Assembly: GCA_038244055.1 (NCBI GenBank) | Contig: JBBRTW010000239.1 | Coordinates: 1-10,668 of the forward strand | Source: DASPKW01 sp038244055 | Lineage (GTDB): Bacteria > Planctomycetota > Phycisphaerae > Tepidisphaerales > Tepidisphaeraceae | Direction of reading: 5' to 3' | DNA length: 10,668 nucleotides | Shown here: positions 1-6,191 of the stretch, in pieces | Position numbering within the stretch: position 1 is the first letter of the stretch | Layout of the letters: every line of letters begins with the position of its first letter | Program-made: the position numbers and the translations under genes | Notes under the pieces: model-generated | Databases searched by the model: none | What the model saw: the letters and a program-made list of their open reading frames with translations, nothing else | What the model was told of the DNA's origin: nothing

Positions 1-1083
1 CATCAATTCACCGCGCCCGCCGCGGATGAGCTGATCGAGCGAAAGGGAGACGGCGCGATCCAATGCTTCGCCTGCGGCCACCGCTGCATCGTCAAGCCTG
101 GCCGCGATGGCGTCTGCCGGGTTCGCTTTAACGACAACGGCATTCTCCAGGTCCCCTGGGGTTACGCGGCCACGGTTGCCTGCGACCCCATCGAGAAAAA
201 ACCATTCTTCCACGTTCTCCCCGGCTCCGATGCCCTGACCTTCGGCATGCTCGGCTGCGATTATCATTGCGGGTACTGTCAGAACTGGGTCACCAGCCAG
301 ATGCTCCGCGATCCCGATGCGGCCGCTCCGCCCAAGTTCATCAGCCCCAAGCGCCTGGCCGAGATGGCGGTCGAGAACGGCGCGCCGGTGATCGCCTCCT
401 CCTACAACGAGCCCCTCATCACCAGCGAGTGGGCCGTCGCCGTTTTCAAGGAAGCCAAAAAGCTCGGGCTGCGCTGCGCCTACATCTCCAACGGCAACGC
501 CACGCCCCAGGTTCTCGATTACCTCCGTCCCCATGTCGAGGCCTACAAAGTCGATCTCAAGACTTTCAGCGACCACAACTACCGCCAGCTCGGCGGCGTG
601 CTGGAAAACGTGACGACGACGATCGAGATGCTCAAGCAGCGCGGCTTCTGGGTGGAGATTGTCACGCTGGTCGTCCCCGATTTTTCAGATGATACGGATG
701 ACCTCAAAAGGATGGCCGACTTTCTCGCCGGCGTCGATCCCCTGATGCCGTGGCATGTGACCGCCTTCCACCCCGATTACAAATTCGACCGGCAAAACGG
801 ATTTCGCAATACGACGGTTGATGACCTCATGAAAGTGGCCGAGATCGCCCAAAACGCCGGCCTGCAATACATCTACCCCGGCAACCTCCCCGGCGCGGTA
901 GGGGGATGGGAGAACACGCGCTGCCACCACTGCGGCGCGACGGTCATCGAGCGGCGCGGGTTCAGAGTGATGCGCAACCTCGTCACGACCGAAGGCCAAT
1001 GCCCCCACTGCGACAAATCTCTCCCCGGAATCTGGGGCCCATCCAGCGGCCACGGCGACGGCTACGTCCGCAGGGTTCTCTAA
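1..1083 (+). CDS. amrS: AmmeMemoRadiSam system radical SAM enzyme, 5'-truncated
   Basis: The frame is open from the first base, so the true start lies outside the window; 360 residues are visible. Seen: an N-terminal cysteine cluster CFACGHRC (residues 22-29), then DPIEKKPFFHVLPGS leading into the radical SAM triad GCDYHCGYCQNW (Cys 86, 90, 93; CxxxCxxC spacing), which would ligate a 4Fe-4S cluster that cleaves S-adenosylmethionine. Near the C-terminus there are two CxxC pairs (about residues 308-311 and 334-337), probably a small metal-binding ribbon. This layout matches the AmrS family, the radical SAM partner in the AMMECR1/MEMO1/radical SAM trio. Its substrate is, to my knowledge, not established. 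The partners amrA and amrB are not in the window; they may lie upstream or be fused to the missing N-terminus. The enzyme is expected to be cytoplasmic. The frame ends in TAA, converging on dnaA. Confidence 0.93.
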   Translation, partial: HQFTAPAADELIERKGDGAIQCFACGHRCIVKPGRDGVCRVRFNDNGILQVPWGYAATVACDPIEKKPFFHVLPGSDALTFGMLGCDYHCGYCQNWVTSQMLRDPDAAAPPKFISPKRLAEMAVENGAPVIASSYNEPLITSEWAVAVFKEAKKLGLRCAYISNGNATPQVLDYLRPHVEAYKVDLKTFSDHNYRQLGGVLENVTTTIEMLKQRGFWVEIVTLVVPDFSDDTDDLKRMADFLAGVDPLMPWHVTAFHPDYKFDRQNGFRNTTVDDLMKVAEIAQNAGLQYIYPGNLPGAVGGWENTRCHHCGATVIERRGFRVMRNLVTTEGQCPHCDKSLPGIWGPSSGHGDGYVRRVL

Positions 1084-1095
1084 AAAACATTGAAC

Positions 1096-1122
1096 CACGA
1101 AAAACACGAAGGGCACGAAGAA
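1096..1122. repeat. Three tandem 9-base CACGAA-type repeats
   Basis: CACGAAAAA, CACGAAGGG and CACGAAGAA follow head to tail, beginning 12 bases after the amrS stop codon. They open the repeat-filled spacer between the convergent amrS and dnaA. No coding sense is apparent. Function is unknown. Confidence 0.7.
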
Positions 1123-1179
1123 GAAAAGACTAAGATAGAAAATGGAGGATGAAAAACGGCGGGGAGAAAAAAGAAAGCC

Positions 1180-1284
1180 GAGGATGGAAGATTGAGGATG
1201 GAGAATGGCGGTCAGACCATCACAAGGATCGTCGATCGCACCATCTTATCTATCCTCTATCCTCTATCCTCTATCCTCTATCCT
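1180..1284. repeat. Opposed heptad repeat arms (GAGGATN / CTATCCT) between convergent genes
   Basis: The left arm (1180-1207) is four 7-base units: GAGGATG, GAAGATT, GAGGATG, GAGAATG. The right arm (1250-1284) is CTATCCT five times exactly. The right arm read on the other strand is GAGGATA repeated, the same unit as the left arm, so a transcript through the spacer could pair the arms (with G-U pairs) across a 42-base loop. The right arm ends five bases from the dnaA stop codon. The position between convergent genes fits a two-way transcription end, but there is no classical GC stem with a T-run, so that role is inference. Confidence 0.8.
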
Positions 1285-1289
1285 CTCCC

Positions 1290-2837
1290 CTAATTCGCCG
1301 AGCGGCTGTGTTCTTCCAGCCGTTGGATCAACTCCGCCGCTTCATCGCTGCGGTCGCCGACGCTGCTGGTCCAGACCAGGGCTTCGTTCTTCGACACCGC
1401 CCGCTCGATGCGCCGGCAGGCGCTGATGACCGTGCTGTGGTTGCGCTTGCCCATGCGGATGCCGATCTCGGGGAAGCTCAGCTTGGCGGTCTTGCGAACC
1501 AGGAACATCGCCACGCTCCGGGCGAGGCTGATGGTGCGCTGGCGGCGGCCGGACATGAGATCCTTGGATTCGATGCTGAAGTAGGTGCAGACGGCGGCCA
1601 TGATCGATTCGGGCTTCACCGGCGCGACCATCTGCCGGTCCAGTTCGCCGAGCGATTCCTGCGCCAGAATCACATCCGCGGGCCGGCCGGTCAGCTTCAC
1701 ATGGGCGGCGATGCGGTTGAGCGCGCCTTCGAGCTCGCGCACGCTCTGGGTCACCCGGCGGGCGATCCAGCCGACGACATCTTCGCTCAGGTACAAGCCG
1801 GTGCGAAGCGAGATGCTCCGCAGAATCTCGCAGCGCGTGGCATAGTTGGGCGGATCGACCCGCACGACCATCCCGCTGACGAAGCGGTTGATCAGCGATT
1901 CGCCGAACTCCTGGATCATCTTGGGGTGCTCATCGCTGGCCAGAACCACCTGCCGGCCCATGGCTTCGATGGCGTTGAAGGTGTGCAGGAATTCCTCCTG
2001 CGTGCTCTTCTTGCCCGAGAGGAAATGCACATCGTCGATGACCAGCAGATCCAGGTCCCGCATTTTTCGGCGGAAGGCATCGAGCTTGTTCATCCGCATC
2101 GCGGTGATGTACTCGTTGGTGAATTCCTCACCGGTCATGTAGGCCCAGCGCTTGGTGGGATGATGCTCGATAAATCGTTTGCAGAGTCCCTGCAAAAGAT
2201 GCGTCTTACCGAGTCCGCAGGAGCCATGGATGAAGAGCGGGTTGTATTGAACGCCCGGGAATTCCGCGACGTAGGTGGCCGCGTTGTAGGCGAGCTGGTT
2301 CGACTGGCCGACGACGTAGGTATCCAGCGAGTGCCGCAGCCTGGGCCGATGCGCCGATGTGCCCGAGAGCATCGAGGAGGAGAGCGGGGCAGGCGGCATG
2401 CTTACCGCCACGGACTTGCCGGCCGAGACGGGCGAAGAAGCGCCATTGAGCGGGCCGACCGGCGCGCCGATGCGCATGGGGCGGTCGATCGTCCGCGCCT
2501 GCGCCTGAGTGGCGACCGGCGAAGCGAGCAGGCCGCTGCCCGTGTCCTTGCCGGTGGGGCGGGCCTCGGTCTCGAAGAGCTGCGGCACGACATTGAAGCG
2601 GACCGCCAGGGGGCAGCCCAGGACTTCGTGCGCGGCTTCCTGGATCGGCTTGGCGAAGTGCGCCCCGATCCATTCGCTGATGAAATCGTTGGGGACGGCT
2701 ATTTCCAAGCCGTCGTGTTTGAGGTCGAGGCGCGTCGAGTTGTTAAACCAGACGTGAAAACGCTGTTGTCCCACCCGCTGGGCGATGGCATCTGCCAAAC
2801 GCGCCAACTGGGGATCGTGTGCGCTGATGCAGCTCAC
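1290..2837 (-). CDS. dnaA: Chromosomal replication initiator protein DnaA
   Basis: DnaA is the AAA+ ATPase that binds DnaA boxes and opens the replication origin. Numbering from the chosen GTG start (515 aa): domain I about 1-85, an Ala/Pro/Ser-rich linker about 90-165, and AAA+ domain III with Walker A GSCGLGKT (205-212), Walker B LLVIDD (264-269) and sensor II VRELEGALNRI (366-376). Domain IV carries the duplex-binding signature, including GKRNHSTV (about 463-470; usual form GGRDHTTV). Start choice: the minus-strand GTG at 2837 has AAGGAG six bases upstream and gives a normal domain I start. An ATG at 2861 and another at 2966 are in frame, but the extra residues are Gly/Arg/Leu-rich and lack a good ribosome site. 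The gene is solitary: no dnaN, recF or gyrB adjoins it. It converges on amrS. The family call is secure; the exact start is likely but not proven. Confidence 0.97.
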   Translation of the reverse strand: MSCISAHDPQLARLADAIAQRVGQQRFHVWFNNSTRLDLKHDGLEIAVPNDFISEWIGAHFAKPIQEAAHEVLGCPLAVRFNVVPQLFETEARPTGKDTGSGLLASPVATQAQARTIDRPMRIGAPVGPLNGASSPVSAGKSVAVSMPPAPLSSSMLSGTSAHRPRLRHSLDTYVVGQSNQLAYNAATYVAEFPGVQYNPLFIHGSCGLGKTHLLQGLCKRFIEHHPTKRWAYMTGEEFTNEYITAMRMNKLDAFRRKMRDLDLLVIDDVHFLSGKKSTQEEFLHTFNAIEAMGRQVVLASDEHPKMIQEFGESLINRFVSGMVVRVDPPNYATRCEILRSISLRTGLYLSEDVVGWIARRVTQSVRELEGALNRIAAHVKLTGRPADVILAQESLGELDRQMVAPVKPESIMAAVCTYFSIESKDLMSGRRQRTISLARSVAMFLVRKTAKLSFPEIGIRMGKRNHSTVISACRRIERAVSKNEALVWTSSVGDRSDEAAELIQRLEEHSRSAN

Positions 2838-2843
2838 TTCGAT

Positions 2844-2849
2844 CTCCTT
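2844..2849 (-). promoter_or_regulatory. Shine-Dalgarno site deciding the dnaA start
   Basis: On the minus strand AAGGAG is followed by six bases and then GTG (2837-2835). No comparable site precedes the in-frame ATG at 2966; the ATG at 2861 has only a weak AAGG three bases before it. This favours initiation at the GTG. Confidence 0.7.
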
Positions 2850-3268
2850 GACGAAGAACATGCCTTGGATCAGACCGCGCGAGAGTTCGCGGTCTTTTCC
2901 CAGTCCCAACCCGCCGCGCCCGAGCCTCTCCGAAAGCTCCAGCGCAACAAGTCCACCTTCCGCCATGACGCACGAGCCAAACGATTTCGCACCGGCCGCG
3001 GATTGCCCGCAAGCGACGAAAAATCATCCGGCCCGACCGTCAGCATTTCCCTGGCGGAAACGGGCATCATGCCATGTAACAATCTTCGTCCGTGAAGAAT
3101 CGCGTCCTGCGATCCGAGAGAGATGCGCTACCGAAGAAAGCTGGCCGGCATTGCGCCGCCGAGACTCGTTGCCCGCGAGCCTCATCACTTTCTTCACACG
3201 CCCCAAACCATCCCTGAATCCAGCGTGCGAGAAATTAAGCTGCACCGGCTGTGCTGGCAAGCGCGAAT

Positions 3269-3426
3269 TTATCGGATTTTCCGTTCACAACGGCGCAAAC
3301 ACATACAGGGCTTACATTCCCTGCATAAAATAAATTCTTCTGAACATTTCATCCACGAGGTTATGGGTCCTGTGGAGGGCCTGTGGAGAGCTTGCCAGCA
3401 ACGTTGGACGCGCAAATCTTATCGGA
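3269..3426. promoter_or_regulatory. Possible origin or DnaA-binding region (weak)
   Basis: Within a GC-rich setting, 3321-3350 is about 73% A+T. Immediately beside it are sites resembling the DnaA box TTATCCACA: TCATCCACG at 3349-3357 (two mismatches), and in the other orientation TGTGGAGGG at 3371-3379 (three mismatches) and TGTGGAGAG at 3382-3390 (two mismatches). The latter two belong to a direct repeat CCTGTGGAG with an 11-base period (3369, 3380). TTATCGGA occurs twice, at 3269-3276 and 3419-3426. There is no exact consensus box. The location upstream of dnaA makes either an origin or dnaA autoregulation plausible; both are inference. Confidence 0.3.
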
Positions 3427-3504
3427 CGCCCGCGCATTTTCCCATGTAATTCCCCGCGCTTCTCCAACCCGCACAAGCAAACTGCGATATCACAAATTCT
3501 GTAG

Positions 3505-3523
3505 CATGAGCATCCTGCTCATG
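3505..3523. repeat. Short perfect palindrome, REP-like, after the GNAT gene
   Basis: CATGAGCA - TCC - TGCTCATG is an 8-base perfect stem with a 3-base loop, 17 bases beyond the stop of the minus-strand acetyltransferase. No T-run follows, so it looks more like a REP-type palindrome or RNA 3'-end stabiliser than a standard terminator. Confidence 0.6.
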
Positions 3524-3540
3524 TCCCAGATGTGACCCCG

Positions 3541-4524
3541 TCAGTGCCCCACCGACCCCGTCCTTAAATCCCTCAACATCGCCAGCTTGCTCCCGATTCG
3601 CGCCATCCCATGCCGATAATACAGTTTCAGCGCGGGCGTATTCCGTGCATCCACCGCCAGGCATAACCGCCCATGCCCCCGCGCCCCGGCCGTCGCCATC
3701 GCCTGCTTCATCATGAGTTCACCCAGTTTCCTCCCCCGCGCGGCCGGCAGTAATCCGAGATAAACCAACTCCATCGCATCATTCCGCAGGCTGTCGCAGA
3801 GGAGGAGCACACCCAATGGTCGATCTCCCTCCATCAGCAGATGCCAGGCATCGGGGTCGAAGATGCCGCTGGCCTTGTGCCCCGCCAGGATGTCTTCCAT
3901 GCTCCGCAAACCATTCAGGGCCGGGCAATCCAGGCTCCCCTGGTAGGAGGCGATGACGGTCCGTCCAAACTGCTCGTGCGTCTGCTCCGAATACTTTACC
4001 CACCTCATCCCCTCCGGCAGCGCCGGCGGCGCGATCCCCGAGGCCGGCATGACCTGGAGGTATTGCAACTCGGCCATCCGCATGAACCCATGATCGCCGA
4101 AAACCGCCGCCAGGACCGAATCCGTCGGCTCGATCAGCGCCTGGGCCAACTGCACGCCGGCCCCCACCGCCTGCCGGCAGATCGGCTCGATCAGCAGCCG
4201 CGCGCCGGTCTCGGCTGCCTTTCCCGATGGGGCCGACGGGCAGAGCATCAGCATCGTCCGCCCCGGACTGGTCACCGGAAGCATGGCCGACACGATTTTC
4301 CCCGCCTTTTCGGCCACCATGATCGTCCCCAGATCGATGCCCCGATCGGTGGTCAGATGGATGAAATCCAGCACGCCGGCCGAATCCGCGTGCCCGCCCG
4401 GAGGCGACAAAATCAACTTCACCGCCTGCTCGATTTCCCCGCCGCTCACATGGCGAACGAAGATGCCCCGGTCATCATCCTGACGGCCGTCCCGAAACCG
4501 GAGAAGATTTGACAGCAGTCCCAC
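3541..4524 (-). CDS. Two-domain GNAT family N-acetyltransferase (mycothiol synthase-like layout)
   Basis: GNAT enzymes transfer an acyl group from acyl-CoA to an amine; the substrate here cannot be read from sequence. The C-terminal half is clearly GNAT: LVYLGLLPAARGRKLGELMM contains the acetyl-CoA pyrophosphate-binding R-G-R-K-L-G turn, followed by LAVDARNTPALKLYYRHGM, the usual motif B. The N-terminal half (from IFVRHVSGGEIEQ) resembles a degenerate first GNAT domain, the layout of mycothiol synthase; calling it MshD would overreach. Start: the frame stays open to an ATG at 4767, overlapping the divergent gene. Codons upstream of about 4520 lose the G/C third-position bias, so I take the GTG at 4524 (327 aa). 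An ATG at 4584 (347 aa) is the main alternative. Neither has a clear Shine-Dalgarno site. Probably cytoplasmic. Confidence 0.85.
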   Translation of the reverse strand: MGLLSNLLRFRDGRQDDDRGIFVRHVSGGEIEQAVKLILSPPGGHADSAGVLDFIHLTTDRGIDLGTIMVAEKAGKIVSAMLPVTSPGRTMLMLCPSAPSGKAAETGARLLIEPICRQAVGAGVQLAQALIEPTDSVLAAVFGDHGFMRMAELQYLQVMPASGIAPPALPEGMRWVKYSEQTHEQFGRTVIASYQGSLDCPALNGLRSMEDILAGHKASGIFDPDAWHLLMEGDRPLGVLLLCDSLRNDAMELVYLGLLPAARGRKLGELMMKQAMATAGARGHGRLCLAVDARNTPALKLYYRHGMARIGSKLAMLRDLRTGSVGH

Positions 4525-4600
4525 AACTGGCAAGAATAACCCAACCGATGCCAACGGCAAATCCGGACAGGGTTTAGCACACATCGCGGAGACCACACCC

Positions 4601-5353
4601 ATGAAGCACACCCTCGCCCTCACCCTTGTCGCCTGCGTTTTCTTCACCGCCAATACCGCGCAGGCGTATCCCAAGCCCAGTGTCGATCGCATCGCCTGGC
4701 AGCTCGATATCAAGTACGGCACCCCGACGCGAATCGCCGTGCAGAGCCCCGGGACGACCGCTCCCAAGGCCTACTGGTATCTGCCCATCACCGTTTCCAA
4801 TAACACCGGCGATGAGCAGCAGTTTCTCCCAGAAATCGACATGGTCGATGACAATGGCGTCGCCACCCGCTCGGACAAGGACATTCCCAAGGATGTCTTC
4901 GATGCCATCAAGCGCAAAGAGGGCACCAAGCTGATGATCCCACTCGGCAAAGCCTCCGGGGCGATCCACCAGGGCCCCGATGAGATCATCGAGACCGTGG
5001 CCATCTGGGCCGAGCCGCTGGAGCGCATGGGGAGCTTTTCGATCTTCATCAACGGCCTGTCCGGCGAATCGATCTGGTTCAAGGATGGCCGGGAACTCAA
5101 GCGCGACAAGACCGACCGGACGGGCAAACTCGCCTGGTACAAGGATGGGGTGAAACTTAAGGATCCCGCGGATACCGAGCCCGACCCGGCCAAGAAGCGC
5201 GATTGGAAAGTCGATTGGACCACCCTCAAGCCCGCCGATATGGGCGAAGTGCTCCGCAAGACACTCGAACTCGATTTCCAGGTCCCCGGCGATCAGTTCT
5301 ATCAGGGGCGGGATGTCATTCTCCTGAAAAAGGAAGTTTGGATCATGAGGTAG
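4601..5353 (+). CDS. Secreted or periplasmic protein of unknown function
   Basis: I do not recognise a family. The 250-aa product begins with a good signal peptide: Lys at position 3, a hydrophobic core LALTLVACVFF, and a probable cleavage after A-Q-A (residue 22). GGAG at 4588-4591, nine bases before the ATG, supports the start. The mature part looks like a soluble beta-rich domain: YWYLPITVSNNTG near residue 58 recalls an Ig-like or DUF-type beta sandwich, but this is not firm. Residues 159-166 (WFKDGREL) and 179-186 (WYKDGVKL) form a small internal repeat in a Lys/Asp-rich segment. There is no second membrane segment and no lipobox. It is divergent from the acetyltransferase gene with little or no room between them. 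TAG is followed directly by tandem repeats. Confidence 0.85.
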   Translation: MKHTLALTLVACVFFTANTAQAYPKPSVDRIAWQLDIKYGTPTRIAVQSPGTTAPKAYWYLPITVSNNTGDEQQFLPEIDMVDDNGVATRSDKDIPKDVFDAIKRKEGTKLMIPLGKASGAIHQGPDEIIETVAIWAEPLERMGSFSIFINGLSGESIWFKDGRELKRDKTDRTGKLAWYKDGVKLKDPADTEPDPAKKRDWKVDWTTLKPADMGEVLRKTLELDFQVPGDQFYQGRDVILLKKEVWIMR

Positions 5354-5415
5354 AGGGTTCAGGGTTTAGGGTTCAGGGTTCAGGAAAAGACAAAACTCTC
5401 GCCTTCCTGAACCCT
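5354..5415. repeat. AGGGTTC/T heptad tandem repeat with hairpin arm
   Basis: Directly after the TAG stop come four 7-base units: AGGGTTC, AGGGTTT, AGGGTTC, AGGGTTC. AGGGTTCAGGAA (5375-5386) then pairs perfectly over 12 bases with TTCCTGAACCCT (5404-5415), leaving a 17-base loop. It could end or protect the upstream transcript, but there is no terminal T-run. One unit equals the plant-type telomere unit by composition; that is probably coincidence. Confidence 0.8.
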
Positions 5416-5533
5416 TTGCACCCTCCGCAATGATCGACACTTGAAAAAGCGCCGTCCGCTCGACCCGCCCTTGCTTCCACCCTCGTTTCGTATAGAATCC
5501 TCCCCCCGCGCCCGACGGCGGGTATCCTCAATT

Positions 5534-5561
5534 TTGACAGCACGGACTGGCTTTTTACGGT
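5534..5561 (+). promoter_or_regulatory. Candidate sigma-70-type promoter for rpmA
   Basis: TTGACA (5534-5539, exact -35 consensus) is followed after 16 bases by TACGGT (5556-5561), a weak -10. An alternative upstream pair is TTGCTT (5471-5476), 16 bases, TAGAAT (5493-5498). Because rpmA has no rplU in front of it, a promoter of its own is expected here. The assignment is tentative. Confidence 0.4.
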
Positions 5562-5584
5562 TAGTCCATACCGCAAGGTGATTT

Positions 5585-5839
5585 ATGGCACATAAGAAAG
5601 GCGCAGGCTCGTCCAGTAACGGCCGCGACTCCAATCCGCAATATCTCGGCATCAAGCGTTACGGCGGCGAAGTCGTTACGGCCGGGTGCATCATCGTCCG
5701 CCAGCGCGGCAGTCGGTTTAATCCCGGCTTCAATGTCGGCGTCGGCAGCGATTTTACCTTGTATGCCCTCAAGGATGGCAAGGTTGAATTCCAGGGGCGA
5801 AAAGTCCACGTCAGAGCGCCTGAGCCGGCGACGGCGTGA
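5585..5839 (+). CDS. rpmA: 50S ribosomal protein L27
   Basis: L27 sits at the peptidyl-transferase side of the large subunit, its N-terminal tail reaching toward the tRNA acceptor end. The 84-aa product has the family hallmark N-terminus MAHKKGAGSSSNGRDS, then LGIKRYGGE, IIVRQRG and a glycine-rich core ending in a VEFQGRKVHV strand; the length is normal. It starts directly at Met-Ala-His-Lys-Lys, without the cleavable N-terminal extension found in Firmicutes. AAGGTGAT just before the ATG resembles the extended anti-16S complement. The usual partner rplU (L21) is not upstream: a secreted-protein gene and a repeat precede it. obg follows in the classic order but 352 bases away. Confidence 0.98.
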   Translation: MAHKKGAGSSSNGRDSNPQYLGIKRYGGEVVTAGCIIVRQRGSRFNPGFNVGVGSDFTLYALKDGKVEFQGRKVHVRAPEPATA

Positions 5840-5843
5840 CGAG

Positions 5844-5878
5844 TTTTGTGCAGCAGGCGGAAAGCCCGCACCACAAAA
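5844..5878 (+). terminator. Long imperfect hairpin after rpmA
   Basis: Starting four bases after the rpmA stop: TTTTGTG pairs with CACAAAA (5844-5850 with 5872-5878), then GC with GC and GGC with GCC around a GGAAA-type loop, interrupted by one internal 2x2 mismatch and one A/C mismatch. The A-run and T-run at the two ends could make it a bidirectional terminator; a REP-like dispersed palindrome is the alternative. Confidence 0.5.
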
Positions 5879-5900
5879 ACCCTTTAATAGAACCCCCGCC

Positions 5901-5946
5901 AAGACGTGAAACGTAAAAGCCCCAGTGGCTCGACGTTTCACGTCTT
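5901..5946. repeat. 14-base perfect inverted repeat with nested inner stem
   Basis: AAGACGTGAAACGT (5901-5914) and ACGTTTCACGTCTT (5933-5946) are perfect complements. Inside the 18-base loop, AGCC (5918-5921) can pair with GGCT (5927-5930). The left arm contains ACGTGAA ACGTAAA, again a 7-base unit. It lies in the rpmA-obg spacer. Function unknown; candidates are a protein-binding palindrome, an RNA hairpin or a mobile repeat. Confidence 0.75.
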
Positions 5947-5962
5947 CCCGTTTTCGGCGAAT

Positions 5963-5986
5963 GATGGTCTGATATTGATGACCATC
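5963..5986. repeat. Small 7-base inverted repeat
   Basis: GATGGTC (5963-5969) and GACCATC (5980-5986) flank the AT-rich 10-base loop TGATATTGAT. It could be an operator-like dyad or a hairpin in the obg leader. Chance occurrence cannot be excluded at this length. Confidence 0.4.
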
Positions 5987-6026
5987 GAGCCAATGAACGC
6001 GTGTCGCCACTCGCCCCTTGCCCCCG

Positions 6027-6091
6027 CCCTCTCCCACGCGGCGATTAACCGATGCCGCGTATGGACTGATCTGACGCCGCTTGGGAGAGGG
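6027..6091 (+). promoter_or_regulatory. Leader with two mutually exclusive hairpins upstream of obg
   Basis: CCCTCTCCCACGCGGCG (6027-6043) is complementary to 6075-6091 over 17 bases with one mismatch. The segment ACGCGGC (6036-6042) is instead perfectly complementary to GCCGCGT (6054-6060), with an 11-base loop. Both pairings use 6036-6043, so only one can form at a time. TTTT follows at 6097-6100. This resembles an attenuator or switch, but the long arm alone could also be a common dispersed palindrome. Confidence 0.4.
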
Positions 6092-6133
6092 AGTCGTTTT
6101 CCTGTATTGACCGCGCGGCGTCGAAATTCTCTG

Positions 6134-6168
6134 CTCGCAACTCATCACTCGCAACTCGCAACTCGTAA
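6134..6168. repeat. CTCGCAA heptad tandem repeat before obg
   Basis: Five contiguous 7-base units: CTCGCAA, CTCATCA, CTCGCAA, CTCGCAA, CTCGTAA. No opposing arm is seen nearby. The array ends 23 bases before the obg start codon, so it would lie in the obg 5' leader. Confidence 0.75.
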
Positions 6169-6191
6169 CCACTCTCACCCCGAAGCCAACC

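Larger units (their letters stand above)
2838..3540. other. Gene-free region upstream of dnaA
   Basis: About 700 bases separate the dnaA start from the end of the next gene. Short open frames occur on both strands, but none has a recognisable product, a ribosome site or the G/C third-position bias of the neighbours. The stretch 2838-2966 could be an N-terminal extension of dnaA if a more upstream start is used. Visible structure: a small hairpin CCGTT-CAC-AACGG (3281-3293), CAGGG/CCCTG arms (3306-3310, 3319-3323), an AT-rich patch and DnaA-box-like sites at about 3324-3390, and a palindrome at 3505-3523. It should contain the dnaA promoter, but I see no convincing -35/-10 pair. Confidence 0.6.

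Noticed and set aside
1149..3095. Long plus-strand open frame (648 codons) opposite dnaA
   Set aside because: It is antisense to a clear DnaA, has no recognisable domain, and begins in low-complexity repeats. High GC content commonly opens such shadow frames.
3024..3449. Small open frames in the dnaA upstream region on both strands
   Set aside because: No ribosome site, no codon bias and no recognisable peptide; they overlap each other on opposite strands.
3841..4512. Plus-strand frame opposite the acetyltransferase
   Set aside because: His/Arg/Pro-rich shadow of a clear GNAT domain on the other strand.
5354..5381. Telomere-like repeat (AGGGTTT)
   Set aside because: Only one of four units is AGGGTTT, in an internal bacterial spacer; it belongs with the other heptad repeats.
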